A stretch of 64,000 nucleotides of DNA from Goekera deserti (GTDB lineage Bacteria; Actinomycetota; Actinomycetes; Mycobacteriales; Geodermatophilaceae). The notes below the pieces were generated by a model, which saw only the letters and a list, made by a program, of their open reading frames with translations, made no database searches and had not been told where the DNA came from. Numbering within the stretch: the first letter of the stretch is position 1; each line of letters starts with the position of its first letter. Below, in pieces: positions 44,898 through 54,649 of the stretch. The stretch spans positions 1-64,000 of the forward strand of contig NZ_JAAGWK010000005.1 in NCBI RefSeq assembly GCF_010685995.1, written 5' to 3'. The translations under genes and the position numbers were made by a program.

Positions 44898-46106
44898 TCA
44901 CGCGGTGGACGACGAGCGGGCCGCCGCCACCCGGCGCACCAGCCGGGTGAGGGCGGCGGTGACCTCCTCCGGCCGCTCCAGCAGCACCAGGTGCCCGGCC
45001 CGGGGCACCACGACGAGCTCGGTGCTGTCGGAGGACAGCGCCTCCACGATCAGCTCGCTGTGCCGCATCGGGATCATCTTGTCCTCGTCGCCGGTGAGCA
45101 CCAGCGTGGGCACCGAGCGGAACGGCTCCAGCGCGGCGCTGGCGTCCAGCCCCACCAGGGCCGGGTAGAACTCGGCGATCACGTCGACCGGGGTGCCGGC
45201 GATCATCGCGTCCACGTACCGGCCGAGTGCCGGGTCGACGTCCCGGGAGGCGAACGACAGCGACCAGGTCGCCGCCGACACGACGTCCCGAGCCGCCCGG
45301 CGGGCGCGCTCGGCGAAGCCCGGCCGGTGCCGCATCGCCCACGCCGCGATCGGCAGGACGGCGGCCCGCAGCCGGGTGAGCAGGTGCGGCATGCCGAAGT
45401 CGAGGTCGGCCAGCCCCCCGCTGGACGTCGACACCAGCGCCGCCCCGGCCACCCGTGCGGCGAACACGTCGCGGTGCCGACCGGCGAAGCTGAGCACCGT
45501 CATCCCGCCCATGGAGTGGCCGGCCAGCAGCACCGGGCCGCGCGGCACCCGCGCCCGCAGGACGGCGGCCAGGTCGTCGGCGAGCTGGTCGATGGTGGCG
45601 TGCGCGGCGTCGCCCCGGCCGGAGGAGCCGTGCCCCCGCTGGTCGTAGAACACCAGCCGCGCCTGCGGCCGGTGGCCGTTGGCGGTGGCCAGCGACGCCC
45701 CCAGGTCACGCCGCTGGAAGGTCCAGGAGGCCATCGACAGCGCGTACCCGTGCGCGAAGACGATGGTGAGCGGGGCGTCGGTCGGGCCGATCTCCTCGAC
45801 GGAGAGCAGCACGCCGTCGTCGGCCCGGACCAGCGCCGTGCGGTCGGCCGGTCGTGACCCGGAGCCCAGCGGGTCGTCCTCCCGCAGCACCGACGGCGCG
45901 AGGTCGGCGCGGTCGGCAGCCGGGCGGTGCGCGGGGAGCTCGTCCGCCCCGGCCGACCGGCCGAGCTCGTCGGCGCGCACGCGACTGCCGGCGGTGCGGC
46001 TGACCGCGACCCCGACCGCGGTCCCGGCCGCGGCCAGCCCGACCGCGGCGCCGATCAGCCCTGCGGTGCGGCCGCTGGGGTGCGGCAGGCGGGGCGCGCG
46101 CGTCAC
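44898..46106 (-). CDS. Membrane-anchored alpha/beta-fold hydrolase
   Basis: 402 residues. A short basic tail and one hydrophobic segment (TAGLIGAAVGLAAAGTAVGV, about 13-32) suggest an exported, N-terminally anchored protein with a polar linker of about 50 residues. The hydrolase domain contains VFAHGYALSMASW, VFYDQRGHGSSGRGD, the nucleophile Ser in LLAGHSMGGMTVLSF (about 205), the acid in LTGDEDKMIP (about 350) and the histidine in VPRAGHLVLLERPEE (about 380). Substrate unknown. The GTG start overlaps the alr stop codon by four bases, and the equivalent hydrolase follows alr in other actinobacteria. Confidence 0.88.
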   Translation of the reverse strand: MTRAPRLPHPSGRTAGLIGAAVGLAAAGTAVGVAVSRTAGSRVRADELGRSAGADELPAHRPAADRADLAPSVLREDDPLGSGSRPADRTALVRADDGVLLSVEEIGPTDAPLTIVFAHGYALSMASWTFQRRDLGASLATANGHRPQARLVFYDQRGHGSSGRGDAAHATIDQLADDLAAVLRARVPRGPVLLAGHSMGGMTVLSFAGRHRDVFAARVAGAALVSTSSGGLADLDFGMPHLLTRLRAAVLPIAAWAMRHRPGFAERARRAARDVVSAATWSLSFASRDVDPALGRYVDAMIAGTPVDVIAEFYPALVGLDASAALEPFRSVPTLVLTGDEDKMIPMRHSELIVEALSSDSTELVVVPRAGHLVLLERPEEVTAALTRLVRRVAAARSSSTA

Positions 46107-47239
46107 CGGGCCACACCGGCCGTGCCGACGTGGCGGCGGGTGAACCGGCCACCGACCCGGGTGACCAGCTCGTAGTGGATGGTGTCCACGGCGTCGGCCC
46201 ACTGCTGCGCGGTCGGCTCGCCGCCGTCGCCGGGACCCCACAGCACCACCTGGTCGCCGGGTGCGACGGCGTCGTCCCCGACGTCGAGCAGGAACTGGTC
46301 CATGCAGACTCGCCCGGCGATGGTGCGCTGCGCACCGGCGGCCAGCACCGGCGCCCGGTTGCCGCCGGCGCGCGGCACGCCGTCGGCGTAACCGACCGGC
46401 ACCAGCGCCAGCGTCGTCTCCCGGTCGGTGGTGTGGGTGTGCCCGTAGCTGACGCCGGCGCCGGCCGGGACGCGCTTGGTCAGCGCCACCCGGGCCTGCA
46501 CGGTCATCGCCGGGCGCAGGCCGTGCTCGGCCGGGTCGCCGCCCAGCGGGTCGAGCCCGTAGAGGGCGATCCCCGGGCGCACCAGGTCGTACCAGGTGGC
46601 GGGCAGGGCCACGGTGGCCGCGGAGTTGGCCAGGTGCCGGCGCGCGTCGGTCAGCCCTGCGGCCCGGGCCAGGGCGGTGGCCTCCTCGAAGACCGCGACC
46701 TGGGCGGCGATGGTCGGGTGGGTGGGTGCGTCGGCGTAGGCCAGGTGGCTCCACAGCCCGACCACCCGGACGTCGCCGTCCGCCTGCGCCTTCGCGGCGG
46801 CGGTGACCAGACCCGGCCAGTCGGCGGGTGTCGCGCCGCCGCGGGACAGGCCGGTGTCGCACTTGAGGTGCAGCTGCGCGGTGCGACCGGTGGCCCGGGC
46901 GGCGGCGACCACCTCGGCGAGGCCCCACTCGGCGTTGACCGACACCTCGACGTCCGCGGCGAGCGCGGCGGCATGGTCCTCCCCCGGCCCGGCCAGCCAC
47001 GCCAGCACCGGCGCGGTGACCCCGGCCGCGCGCAGCGCCAGCGCCTCCTCCACCACCGCCACGCCCAGCGCGTCGGCGCCGCCGGCCAGCACCGCGCGCG
47101 CGGCGGGCACCAGGCCGTGGCCGTACCCGTCGGCCTTGACCACGGCCATCAGCGGGCGGTCGACGCGGGCACGCAGGACGGCGGTGTTGGCGGCGATGGC
47201 GTCGAGGTCGACCACCACCTCGGCCCGGTCGGTGCTCAC
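46103..47239 (-). CDS. alr: Alanine racemase
   Basis: A 378-residue PLP enzyme that makes D-alanine for peptidoglycan. The PLP lysine lies in MAVVKADGYGHGLVP (about residue 37), the substrate-side KCDTGLSRGG and SHLAYAD are in the barrel, RPGIALYG follows, and the second catalytic base, Tyr, is in AGVSYGHTHTTDRET (about 270). GRVCMDQFLLDVG is the late family signature. GTG start at 47239 restores the normal N terminus; the longer frame to 47332 is not family-like. It lies between nnr and the hydrolase on the minus strand, as in M. tuberculosis. Confidence 0.95.
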   Translation of the reverse strand: MSTDRAEVVVDLDAIAANTAVLRARVDRPLMAVVKADGYGHGLVPAARAVLAGGADALGVAVVEEALALRAAGVTAPVLAWLAGPGEDHAAALAADVEVSVNAEWGLAEVVAAARATGRTAQLHLKCDTGLSRGGATPADWPGLVTAAAKAQADGDVRVVGLWSHLAYADAPTHPTIAAQVAVFEEATALARAAGLTDARRHLANSAATVALPATWYDLVRPGIALYGLDPLGGDPAEHGLRPAMTVQARVALTKRVPAGAGVSYGHTHTTDRETTLALVPVGYADGVPRAGGNRAPVLAAGAQRTIAGRVCMDQFLLDVGDDAVAPGDQVVLWGPGDGGEPTAQQWADAVDTIHYELVTRVGGRFTRRHVGTAGVAR

Positions 47240-47297
47240 GGTGCCCACTCTCCCAGCTCGGACACGCGGTCGGCGGGCGCGGTCCGCCTGTGGAGTG

Positions 47298-48782
47298 TCA
47301 CTGCGCAGGTCCCCTCGCCGCCGGCACTCCATGCGGCCCGGGCGCCTCGCGGAGCCGGTGCAGGGTCTCCGGCAGCAGGCGCACCAGGTCGCCGGCCAGC
47401 AGCGGGCCGCGCGCGGCGGCGAGCTCCCCGGCCCGGCCGTGCACGTGCGCGGCCACCGCGGCGGCCTCCACCGCCGGCAGGCCGGTCACCGCGGCGGAGG
47501 CGAGCAGCGCGCCGAGCACACCGGCCAGCACGTCGCCGGTGCCCGCGGTGGCCAGGTACGGCGTCCCGGTGCCGTTGACGAAGGCGCTGCCGTCGGCGTC
47601 GGCGACGACGGTGGCGCTGCCCTTGAGCAGCACCGTGCAGCCCAGGTCGGCGGCGGCCCGGCGGGCGGCGGCCAGCCGGTCGGGGCCGACGTCGCCGGCG
47701 ATCCGGGCGAACTCGCGGTCGTGCGGGGTGAGCACGGTGGGTGCGGTGCGGGCGCGCACCAGGTCCGGGTCGTCGGCGAGCATCGTCAGCGCGTCGGCGT
47801 CCACGACCACCGGCAGGTCGGTGTCCAGCACCTCGGCCAGCACGCTGCGCGCCTCGTCGTCGGTGCCCACGCCGGGGCCGACGACCCAGCTCTGCACCCG
47901 GCCGGCGTCACCGGGCCGGCCGGCGGTCACGATCGCCTCCGGCCAGGCGGCCCGCACGCCGTCGGCGGCGGTGCCGGCGTAGCGCACCAGCCCGGGGCGG
48001 GTGTGCAGCGCGGCCCCGGTGCAGAGCACGCCGGCGCCGGGGTAGGTCGCCGAGCCGGCGACGATGCCGACGACGCCCTGCGTGTACTTGTCGCTGGCCG
48101 CCGAGGGCGCCTCGATGCGGTCGGCGGCGTCGGCGTCGGTGAGCTGCCGGGTGGCCGCGGCGGCCAGGTGCGGCCCGAGGCCGATGTCGACCAGGTGCAG
48201 CCGACCGGTGTGCCGGCGCCCGGCGCCCACGACCAGGCCCGGGGTGCGGGTGCCGAAGGTGACCGTGTGCTGGGCCGCGAACGCCTCGCCGTCGACCGCG
48301 CCGGTGTCGGCGTCGACCCCGCTGGGCAGGTCGACGGCCACCAGCAGGCCCGGCCCGGCCGCGGCGGCCCGGGCGAGCTCGGCGGCGGCGGGCCGCAGGC
48401 CGCCGCGGCCGCCGATGCCCACGATGCCGTCGAGCACGAGGTCGGCCCGGTCCAGGCCCGCGTCGGCGAGGTCGGCCAGGCGCCCACCGGCCCCCCGCAG
48501 CGCGGCCAGGCCGCCCGGGTGCGCCCGGTCCGGGGCGAGCAGCACCGCGGTGACCCGGGCGCCGCGGCGGGCGAGCAGGGCGCCGGCCAGCAGCGCGTCC
48601 CCACCGTTGTCACCGGCACCGACGAGCAGCGTCACCCGCAGGCCGTGCGCCCGGCCGGCCAGAGCCAGGCAGTGGGTGGCCAGCCCGGTCGCGGCCCGCT
48701 GCATCAGGGTGCCGTCGGGCAGGCCGGCGCGGGCCGCCTGCTCCGCGGCCCGCAGCTGCGCGACGGTGTGCAGCTGCCTCAC
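47298..48782 (-). CDS. nnr: Bifunctional NAD(P)H-hydrate epimerase / ADP-dependent dehydratase
   Basis: A 494-residue two-domain repair enzyme for damaged NAD(P)H. The N-terminal YjeF_N epimerase domain (about 1-215) contains [20 protein letters not shown] and [13 protein letters not shown]. The C-terminal ribokinase-like dehydratase domain (about 225-490) has [40 protein letters not shown] and the nucleotide-site [15 protein letters not shown] (about 410). GTG start overlaps the acpS stop codon, so the two are coupled. The domain order and length match Rv3433c. Confidence 0.95.
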   Translation of the reverse strand: MRQLHTVAQLRAAEQAARAGLPDGTLMQRAATGLATHCLALAGRAHGLRVTLLVGAGDNGGDALLAGALLARRGARVTAVLLAPDRAHPGGLAALRGAGGRLADLADAGLDRADLVLDGIVGIGGRGGLRPAAAELARAAAAGPGLLVAVDLPSGVDADTGAVDGEAFAAQHTVTFGTRTPGLVVGAGRRHTGRLHLVDIGLGPHLAAAATRQLTDADAADRIEAPSAASDKYTQGVVGIVAGSATYPGAGVLCTGAALHTRPGLVRYAGTAADGVRAAWPEAIVTAGRPGDAGRVQSWVVGPGVGTDDEARSVLAEVLDTDLPVVVDADALTMLADDPDLVRARTAPTVLTPHDREFARIAGDVGPDRLAAARRAAADLGCTVLLKGSATVVADADGSAFVNGTGTPYLATAGTGDVLAGVLGALLASAAVTGLPAVEAAAVAAHVHGRAGELAAARGPLLAGDLVRLLPETLHRLREAPGPHGVPAARGPAQ

Positions 48783-49258
48783 GGCGCGACCGGCGCGCCA
48801 CCGGGCCGGGACGGCGGCACGGGGTCGGCCGGCGGGACGGCGCCGGTGGGCGGCGCGGGGTCGCCGGGCCGCGTGGCGTCGGCGGGCGGCACGGACTCGG
48901 CGAGGACCACGGCCGAGGCGATGCCCCCGTCGTGGCTCAGCGACACGTGCCAGCGGGTGACGCCCAGCTCGGCGGCCCGCCGGGCGACCGTGCCCCGGAC
49001 GACGAGCAGCGGCCGGCCCCGCTCGCCCACCTGCACCTCGGCGTCGTGCCAGTGCAGGTCGCCGGGTGCCCCCAGCGCCTTGGCGAGCGCCTCCTTGGCC
49101 GCGAACCGGGCCGCCAGCGACTCGGCCGTCCGGGCAGCACCGGACAGGGTGCGCTGCTCGTCGGCGGTGAACAGCCGGTCCCGCAGCCCCGGCGTCCGCG
49201 CCAGCGAGGCCGCGAACCGCTCCACCGGGCACACGTCGATACCCACCCCGATGATCAC
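48779..49258 (-). CDS. acpS: Holo-[acyl-carrier-protein] synthase with proline-rich tail
   Basis: A 159-residue phosphopantetheinyl transferase that activates the acyl carrier protein. [12 protein letters not shown] (magnesium-binding Asp, about residue 9) and [13 protein letters not shown] (Glu/Lys, about 57) are the two catalytic motifs, and the core ends with [19 protein letters not shown]. The family usually stops there at about 120-130 residues; here another 39 residues of Pro/Ala/Gly follow ([20 protein letters not shown]). Its ATG overlaps the end of the upstream Tricorn-type gene and its stop overlaps nnr. Confidence 0.94.
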   Translation of the reverse strand: MIIGVGIDVCPVERFAASLARTPGLRDRLFTADEQRTLSGAARTAESLAARFAAKEALAKALGAPGDLHWHDAEVQVGERGRPLLVVRGTVARRAAELGVTRWHVSLSHDGGIASAVVLAESVPPADATRPGDPAPPTGAVPPADPVPPSRPGGAPVAP

Positions 49259-52200
49259 GGGTGGACGCGCGGGAGGGGGAGCGCCGGCGGCCGGGCGGCG
49301 GGTGTCCGGGACAGCCGTTGCAGCGCCTCGGCGATCGCCCGGTCCAGCTGCGGATCGCCGGGACCGTCGTGGTCGGCCGGCGTGTGCACCACCTCGATGT
49401 CCGGGTCGACGCCGTGGTTCTCCACCCCCCAGCCCTTGCCCTCGAGCCAGAATGCGTACCTGGGTTGGGTCACCTGGGTGCCGTCCACCAGCTCGAAACG
49501 GTTGTCGATGCCCACGACGCCGCCCCAGGTCCGGGTGCCCACGACCGGCCCGAGCCCGAGTGCCTGGGCCGCTGCGTTGACGATGTCCCCGTCGGACCCC
49601 GAGTACTCGTTGGCCACCAGGACGACCGGGCCACGCGGGGACATCAGCGGGTAGGGCTCGGCGCCGTCCACGTGCCGGGCGCGGCTCCAGCCGACCGGAC
49701 GGCGGGCCAGCCGCTCCAGCACCAGCTGGCTGGTGTGCCCGCCGCGGTTGTACCGGACGTCGACGACCAGGCCCTCGGCCTCGGTGGCCAGGTGCAGGTC
49801 ACGGTGCAGCTGGGCCCAGCCCAGGCTCATCATGTCCGGCACGTGCACGTACCCCAGGCGCCCACCGCTGTGCTCCTGCACGTAGGCGGCCCGGCCGCGC
49901 ACCCAGTCGTGGTAGCGCAGCTGCTCCTCGGAGGCCAGCGGGACGACCACCACCCGGCGGTCCTCCCCACCGGAGCGCAGGGTCAGCTCCACCAGGCGGT
50001 CCGCGGCGCCCACCAGGCCGGCCGCAGGCCCGACCTGCGGGTCCACCGGGCGGCCGTCCACGGCCACCACCAGGTCGCCGGCCCGGGCGCCCACGCCGGC
50101 GGCGCGCAGCGGTGACCGGGCCTGCGGGTCGCTGGACTCCCCGTCGAGCACCCGGTCGATGCGCCAGCCGCCGTCGGCCGGGCTCAGGTCGGCGCCGAGC
50201 AGGCCCAGCCGGCGCTCCTGGTCCCCGGCCGGGGCGTCGGTGCGGACGTAGGCGTGCGAGGTGTTCAGCTCCCCGACCACCTCCCACAGCAGGTCCACGA
50301 GGTCGTCGTGGCCGGCGATCCGATCGACCAGCGGGCGGTACCGGTCGAGCACCGCCGTCCAGTCCACGCCGTCGAGGTCGGCTCGGAAGTAGTGGTCCCG
50401 CATCAGGGTGGCGGTCTCGGTGAACATCTGCCGCCACTCCGCGCCCGGATCCAGCTCGAAGCGGAGCCGACCGAGGTCCACCCGCACGAGGTCCGGGTCC
50501 TCGGCCTTCACCACGCGCCCGGTCGGGCGCACGGTGACGTCGTCGCCGGAGCGGAGCACCAGGCGCTCGCCGTCCCCGCTGACCGCCACGGTGTCGGCGC
50601 GGTCGGTCAGCTCGACCAGCTCGCGGGTCAGGAAGGAGAAGAACTCGGCGACCGCGCCGGGCGCCTCGCCCTCGACGCCGGCCCGTCGGGCACCGAGCGT
50701 GGACTCCTCGCCCGGCTCGCGGACCCAGAGGACGCCGTCCTTGGCCGCGTGCAGGTCGCGGTAGCTGCCGGAGGGGACGGGGAAGGCCACCAGCCGCTGC
50801 TCGAAGCCCTCGACGTCGACCGACACCGGCGGCGGGGTGGCGGGTGCGTCGGCGTCGGCGGGTGCGGGGTCGGGCTTGCTGATCCGCCAGCCGTCGGCGC
50901 TCGGGCCGAAGGGCGCGGGCTCGGTGGCGGTCAGCGGGACCAGGTACGGGCGTACCGCCGCGGGGAACGACAAGTCGAACACATGGCTGTCGTAGGCGGG
51001 GTCGAACGTCCGGGCGGACAGGAACGCCAGGTGCCGGCCGTCCAGGGTGAACGCCGCGGAGGTGTCGTCGAAGCGGCCGGAGGTCAGCGCGACCGGGTCA
51101 GCGTCGGGTGCGTCCAGGTCGGCCAGCACCAGCCGGCTCTGCCCGAAGGGGCGCACCGGCTGGGACCACACCAGCCAGCGGCCGTCCGGGGAGAACGCCG
51201 GCCCGGTGGCCTCGCCGTTGCGGGAGCTGCCCACCTGGCGCGCGGTCCCGGTCTCGACGTCGACCACCCGCACCGCGCCGTCGGAGGACACCGCCGCCAC
51301 CCGGGCGCCGGCGGGGTCGCTCTCCAGGTGCAGCACCCGCCCGAGCGGGCCGGTGTCCAGCCGGCGCCCCGGCCCGCCGGTCAGCGGGTGCACGTGCAGC
51401 GCGTCCTCGCCGTCGGCGTCGCTGACCAGCACCGCCGACCCGCCGGTGCCCAGCGGGCGCACCAGCCGGGCCCGGACGGCGGAGTCGGCCGCCAGCGCCC
51501 GCCCGGGGCCCTGCCGGTGGCTGAGCAGGAAGGCCTTGCCCCGCCACTCCACCAGGCTGGCGTCACCGCCGGTGTCCGGGCGCAACTCGGCGAGGTCCTC
51601 GGTCGGCTCGAGCTGGCGGGAGCTGCGCGCCCCCACCGAGCCGGGCAGCGTGACGGCCAGCGCCTCGGGGCGGCCGTCGAGGTCGGCCAGCAGGTACAGG
51701 GTGCCGTGGGCGGTGTAGACGACGCGGGTGCCGTCGGTGCGGGCGTCGCGCACGTAGCCCTCGGCGGCGGTGTGCGTGGTGACCCGGCGTGGGCCGGCGG
51801 CCGGGTCGTCGACGTCCAGCGACCACAGGTCGGCGACCTCGTCGGCCGGGCCGGGCAGCCGGGCGGCGCGGTCGCTGACGAACACCAACCGGTCCCCGAC
51901 CCAGGACGGGTCGACCAGCGAGGCCGCCTCGTCGGGCAGCAGCTGCTCCCAGGCCTGCCCGGCGCCGGTGCGGTCCAGCCACAGCCGCGGGGCGGTCCCG
52001 CCGCGGTAGCGCTTCCAGTGCGCGGGCGGCCGGCTGCCGACCGTGGCCACGACCGTCGCGCCGTCGGCCCGGACGGCGATGCCCGACGCCGGACCGACCG
52101 GCAGCCGCTCGGCGACGAGGTCACGGCCGACGGCGTGCACCACCTGCCGGCTGGAGTTGGCCTCGCGGGCGGCCGACGCCACCAGCACGCGCCCGTCGGC

Positions 52201-52485
52201 GGTCCAGCCGAGCACCGAGGTGGTGGCGCTGCCCCACCAGGTGAGCCGGTGCGGCACGCCGCCGTCGACGTCGACGACGTAGACCTCGTTGTGCCCGTCG
52301 CGGGTCGACGTCCAGGCCACGGCGCTGCCGTCGGGCGAGAACCGGGAGTTGCGGACGGGCGTGCGGTCGTCGGTCAGCCGCCACGCACGACCACCGGCGA
52401 CCGGCGCGAGCCAGACGTCGTCGGCGGCCACGAAGGTCACCAGGTCGCCGCGGACGTCCGGGTGACGGAGGTAGGGAGGAGCCAC
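49255..52485 (-). CDS. Tricorn-type serine protease (S41)
   Basis: A 1076-residue cytosolic protease like archaeal Tricorn and its Streptomyces homologue. Residues 1-310 and 330-640 form WD40-like beta-propellers (repeated [26 protein letters not shown]). A Tricorn C1 helical domain (about 690-780) carries [17 protein letters not shown] with the catalytic His, then a PDZ domain ([15 protein letters not shown]) and the S41 core with the nucleophile Ser in [13 protein letters not shown] (about 965) and Glu in [13 protein letters not shown]. It would trim oligopeptides made by larger proteases. The GTG at 52485 was chosen over an unsupported longer frame. It is unusual for this otherwise Rv3433c-Rv3436c-like locus to hold it between acpS and glmS. 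Confidence 0.92.
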   Translation of the reverse strand: MAPPYLRHPDVRGDLVTFVAADDVWLAPVAGGRAWRLTDDRTPVRNSRFSPDGSAVAWTSTRDGHNEVYVVDVDGGVPHRLTWWGSATTSVLGWTADGRVLVASAAREANSSRQVVHAVGRDLVAERLPVGPASGIAVRADGATVVATVGSRPPAHWKRYRGGTAPRLWLDRTGAGQAWEQLLPDEAASLVDPSWVGDRLVFVSDRAARLPGPADEVADLWSLDVDDPAAGPRRVTTHTAAEGYVRDARTDGTRVVYTAHGTLYLLADLDGRPEALAVTLPGSVGARSSRQLEPTEDLAELRPDTGGDASLVEWRGKAFLLSHRQGPGRALAADSAVRARLVRPLGTGGSAVLVSDADGEDALHVHPLTGGPGRRLDTGPLGRVLHLESDPAGARVAAVSSDGAVRVVDVETGTARQVGSSRNGEATGPAFSPDGRWLVWSQPVRPFGQSRLVLADLDAPDADPVALTSGRFDDTSAAFTLDGRHLAFLSARTFDPAYDSHVFDLSFPAAVRPYLVPLTATEPAPFGPSADGWRISKPDPAPADADAPATPPPVSVDVEGFEQRLVAFPVPSGSYRDLHAAKDGVLWVREPGEESTLGARRAGVEGEAPGAVAEFFSFLTRELVELTDRADTVAVSGDGERLVLRSGDDVTVRPTGRVVKAEDPDLVRVDLGRLRFELDPGAEWRQMFTETATLMRDHYFRADLDGVDWTAVLDRYRPLVDRIAGHDDLVDLLWEVVGELNTSHAYVRTDAPAGDQERRLGLLGADLSPADGGWRIDRVLDGESSDPQARSPLRAAGVGARAGDLVVAVDGRPVDPQVGPAAGLVGAADRLVELTLRSGGEDRRVVVVPLASEEQLRYHDWVRGRAAYVQEHSGGRLGYVHVPDMMSLGWAQLHRDLHLATEAEGLVVDVRYNRGGHTSQLVLERLARRPVGWSRARHVDGAEPYPLMSPRGPVVLVANEYSGSDGDIVNAAAQALGLGPVVGTRTWGGVVGIDNRFELVDGTQVTQPRYAFWLEGKGWGVENHGVDPDIEVVHTPADHDGPGDPQLDRAIAEALQRLSRTPAARPPALPLPRVHP

Positions 52486-52657
52486 CGGCGCACGGTAGCG
52501 ACCCTTTCCGACACCCCGCTCACCCACGGCATGGGCCGTCACCGGCTGGAACGGTCATCCCGGCCCGGCCCGGCCTGGCACCGGACAGGTGGCCGGCTGG
52601 GACGGCCGCCCTGCAGGGGCCTCGTCACCCGACGCTGACGCTGGTCGAGTTCCGGAC

Positions 52658-52694
52658 TCGCTGGCGCTCCTCGGTCGCTGGCGCTCCCTGCGGA
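52658..52694 (-). repeat. 13-bp direct repeat behind glmS
   Basis: TCGCTGGCGCTCC at 52658-52670 and 52675-52687, 17 bp apart. On the minus strand they begin within ten bases of the glmS stop codon. A second kind of post-stop repeat, different from the hairpin family behind sucC, guaA and groES. Confidence 0.7.
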
Positions 52695-52696
52695 GC

Positions 52697-54559
52697 TCAC
52701 TCCACCGTGACGCTCTTGGCCAGGTTCCTCGGCTGGTCGACGTCCAGGCCGCGGGTGTCGGCGATCTCGCAGGCCAGCACCTGCATCGGGATGGTGGTGA
52801 CCACCGGGGCGAGCAGGGTCGGCGTGCGCGGCACCCGGATGACGTGGTCGGCGTAGGGCAGCACGTCGTCGTCGCCCTCCTCGGCGATCACGATGGTGCG
52901 TGCCCCGCGGGCCCGTACCTCCTGGATGTTGGACACCACCTTGCCGTGCACCGACTCCCGGCCCCGCGGCGACGGCGCGACGACGACCACCGGGGTGCCC
53001 TCGCCGATCAGCGCGATCGGGCCGTGCTTCAGCTCGCCGGCGGCGAAGCCCTCGGCGTGGATGTAGGCCAGCTCCTTGAGCTTGAGCGCACCCTCCAGCG
53101 CCACCGGGTAGCCGACGTGCCGGCCGAGGAACAAGATCGTCGGGCTGTCGGCGAGCGAGCGGGCCAGCTCGCGCACCGGCTCCATCTCCGACAGCACCTT
53201 CTCCACGGCGGCCGGCAGCGCGCGCAGCTCGTCGACGATGGCGGCGACCTCGTCGGCGTACTTGATGCCGCGCACCTGGGCGAGGAACAGCCCGACCAGG
53301 TAGCAGGCCACCACCTGGGACAGGAACCCCTTGGTCGAGGCGACGGCCACCTCGGGTCCGGCCCGGGTGTAGAGCACGGCGTCGGACTCGCGCGGGATGG
53401 TCGAGCCGTTGGTGTTGCAGATCGCCAGCACCCGGGCGCGCTGCTCCTTGGCGTGCCGCATCGCCATCAGGGTGTCCATCGTCTCCCCGGACTGGGAGAT
53501 GACCACGACCAGCGTGGACCGGTCCAGCACCGGGTCGCGGTAGCGGAACTCGCTGGCCAGCTCGACCTCCACCGGGATGCGGGTCCAGTGCTCGATGGCG
53601 TACTTGGCGATCAGCCCGGCGTGGTAGCTGGTGCCGCAGGAGACGACGAAGACCTTGTCGATGTCGCGCACCTCCTGGTCGGAGATGCGCACCTCGTCGA
53701 GCACGATCGCGCCGTGGTCGGAGAGCCGGCCCAGCAGCGTGTCGGCGATCGCGTGCGGCTGCTCGGCGATCTCCTTGAGCATGAACCAGTCGTAGCCGTC
53801 CTTCTCGGCGGCGGCGGCGTCCCAGTCGACGGTGCGCGACGGCGGCTCCACCACCCGGCCGGTGAAGTCGGTGACCGTGACCCCGCGGGTGCGGTCGATC
53901 TCCACGACCTCGTCCTGGCCGACGTCCAGGGCGTGCCGGGTGTGCCCGATGAACGCCGCGACGTCGGAGCCCAGGAAGTACTCACCGTCGCCGACGCCCA
54001 CCACCAGCGGGCTGTTGCGCCGGGAGGCCACCATGGTGTGCGGCTCCGCGGCGTGCGTGGCGACCAGCGTGAAAGCGCCCTCCAGCCGGCGGCTGACCCG
54101 GCGCAGCGCCTCGGCGAGCCGGTCCGGGGACTCCGGCAGCGTCGGGTAGACCGCCGCCAGCAGGTGGGCGACCACCTCGGTGTCGGTGTCGGAGCTGAAC
54201 TCGGTGCCGGTGGCCTCGCACTCGGCGCGCAGCGCGGCGAAGTTCTCGATGATCCCGTTGTGCACCACGGCCACCTGGCCGTCGGCGGACACGTGCGGGT
54301 GCGCGTTGCGGTCGGTGGGGCCCCCGTGCGTGGCCCAGCGGGTGTGCCCGAGCCCGGTCGTCGCCGCAGGCAGGCCCTGGTCGGCGAGCACCTTCTCCAG
54401 GTTCGCCAACTTGCCGGCCTTCTTCGCCGTCGTCAGGACGCCGTCGACGACGACCGCGACACCGGCCGAGTCGTAACCCCGGTACTCGAGGCGGCGCAAC
54501 CCCTCCAGGACGACGTCGAGGGCGTTCTGCGGGCCCACGTACCCCACGATTCCGCACAT
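52697..54559 (-). CDS. glmS: Glutamine-fructose-6-phosphate aminotransferase (isomerising)
   Basis: A 620-residue enzyme that makes glucosamine-6-phosphate for UDP-GlcNAc and peptidoglycan. The class II glutaminase domain begins MCGIVGYVGPQNALDVVLEG with the catalytic Cys directly after Met; GLGHTRWATHGGPT and HPHVSADGQVAVVHNGIIEN follow. Two SIS isomerase domains fill the rest (CGTSYHAGLIAKYAIEHW, VVISQSGETMDTLMAM, FLGRHVGYPVALEGALKLKE), ending QPRNLAKSVTVE. ATG start; no glmS ribozyme was seen upstream, as expected for this phylum. It lies 90 bp downstream of glmM. Confidence 0.97.
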   Translation of the reverse strand: MCGIVGYVGPQNALDVVLEGLRRLEYRGYDSAGVAVVVDGVLTTAKKAGKLANLEKVLADQGLPAATTGLGHTRWATHGGPTDRNAHPHVSADGQVAVVHNGIIENFAALRAECEATGTEFSSDTDTEVVAHLLAAVYPTLPESPDRLAEALRRVSRRLEGAFTLVATHAAEPHTMVASRRNSPLVVGVGDGEYFLGSDVAAFIGHTRHALDVGQDEVVEIDRTRGVTVTDFTGRVVEPPSRTVDWDAAAAEKDGYDWFMLKEIAEQPHAIADTLLGRLSDHGAIVLDEVRISDQEVRDIDKVFVVSCGTSYHAGLIAKYAIEHWTRIPVEVELASEFRYRDPVLDRSTLVVVISQSGETMDTLMAMRHAKEQRARVLAICNTNGSTIPRESDAVLYTRAGPEVAVASTKGFLSQVVACYLVGLFLAQVRGIKYADEVAAIVDELRALPAAVEKVLSEMEPVRELARSLADSPTILFLGRHVGYPVALEGALKLKELAYIHAEGFAAGELKHGPIALIGEGTPVVVVAPSPRGRESVHGKVVSNIQEVRARGARTIVIAEEGDDDVLPYADHVIRVPRTPTLLAPVVTTIPMQVLACEIADTRGLDVDQPRNLAKSVTVE

Positions 54560-54649
54560 TGGGGTGACGATACCGCCGGGACGGACCGATCCCGTGCAGC
54601 TCGCCCCGTACGCCCCAGCCGCCCCAGGTCGCCCGGCCGGCCGGTCCCG

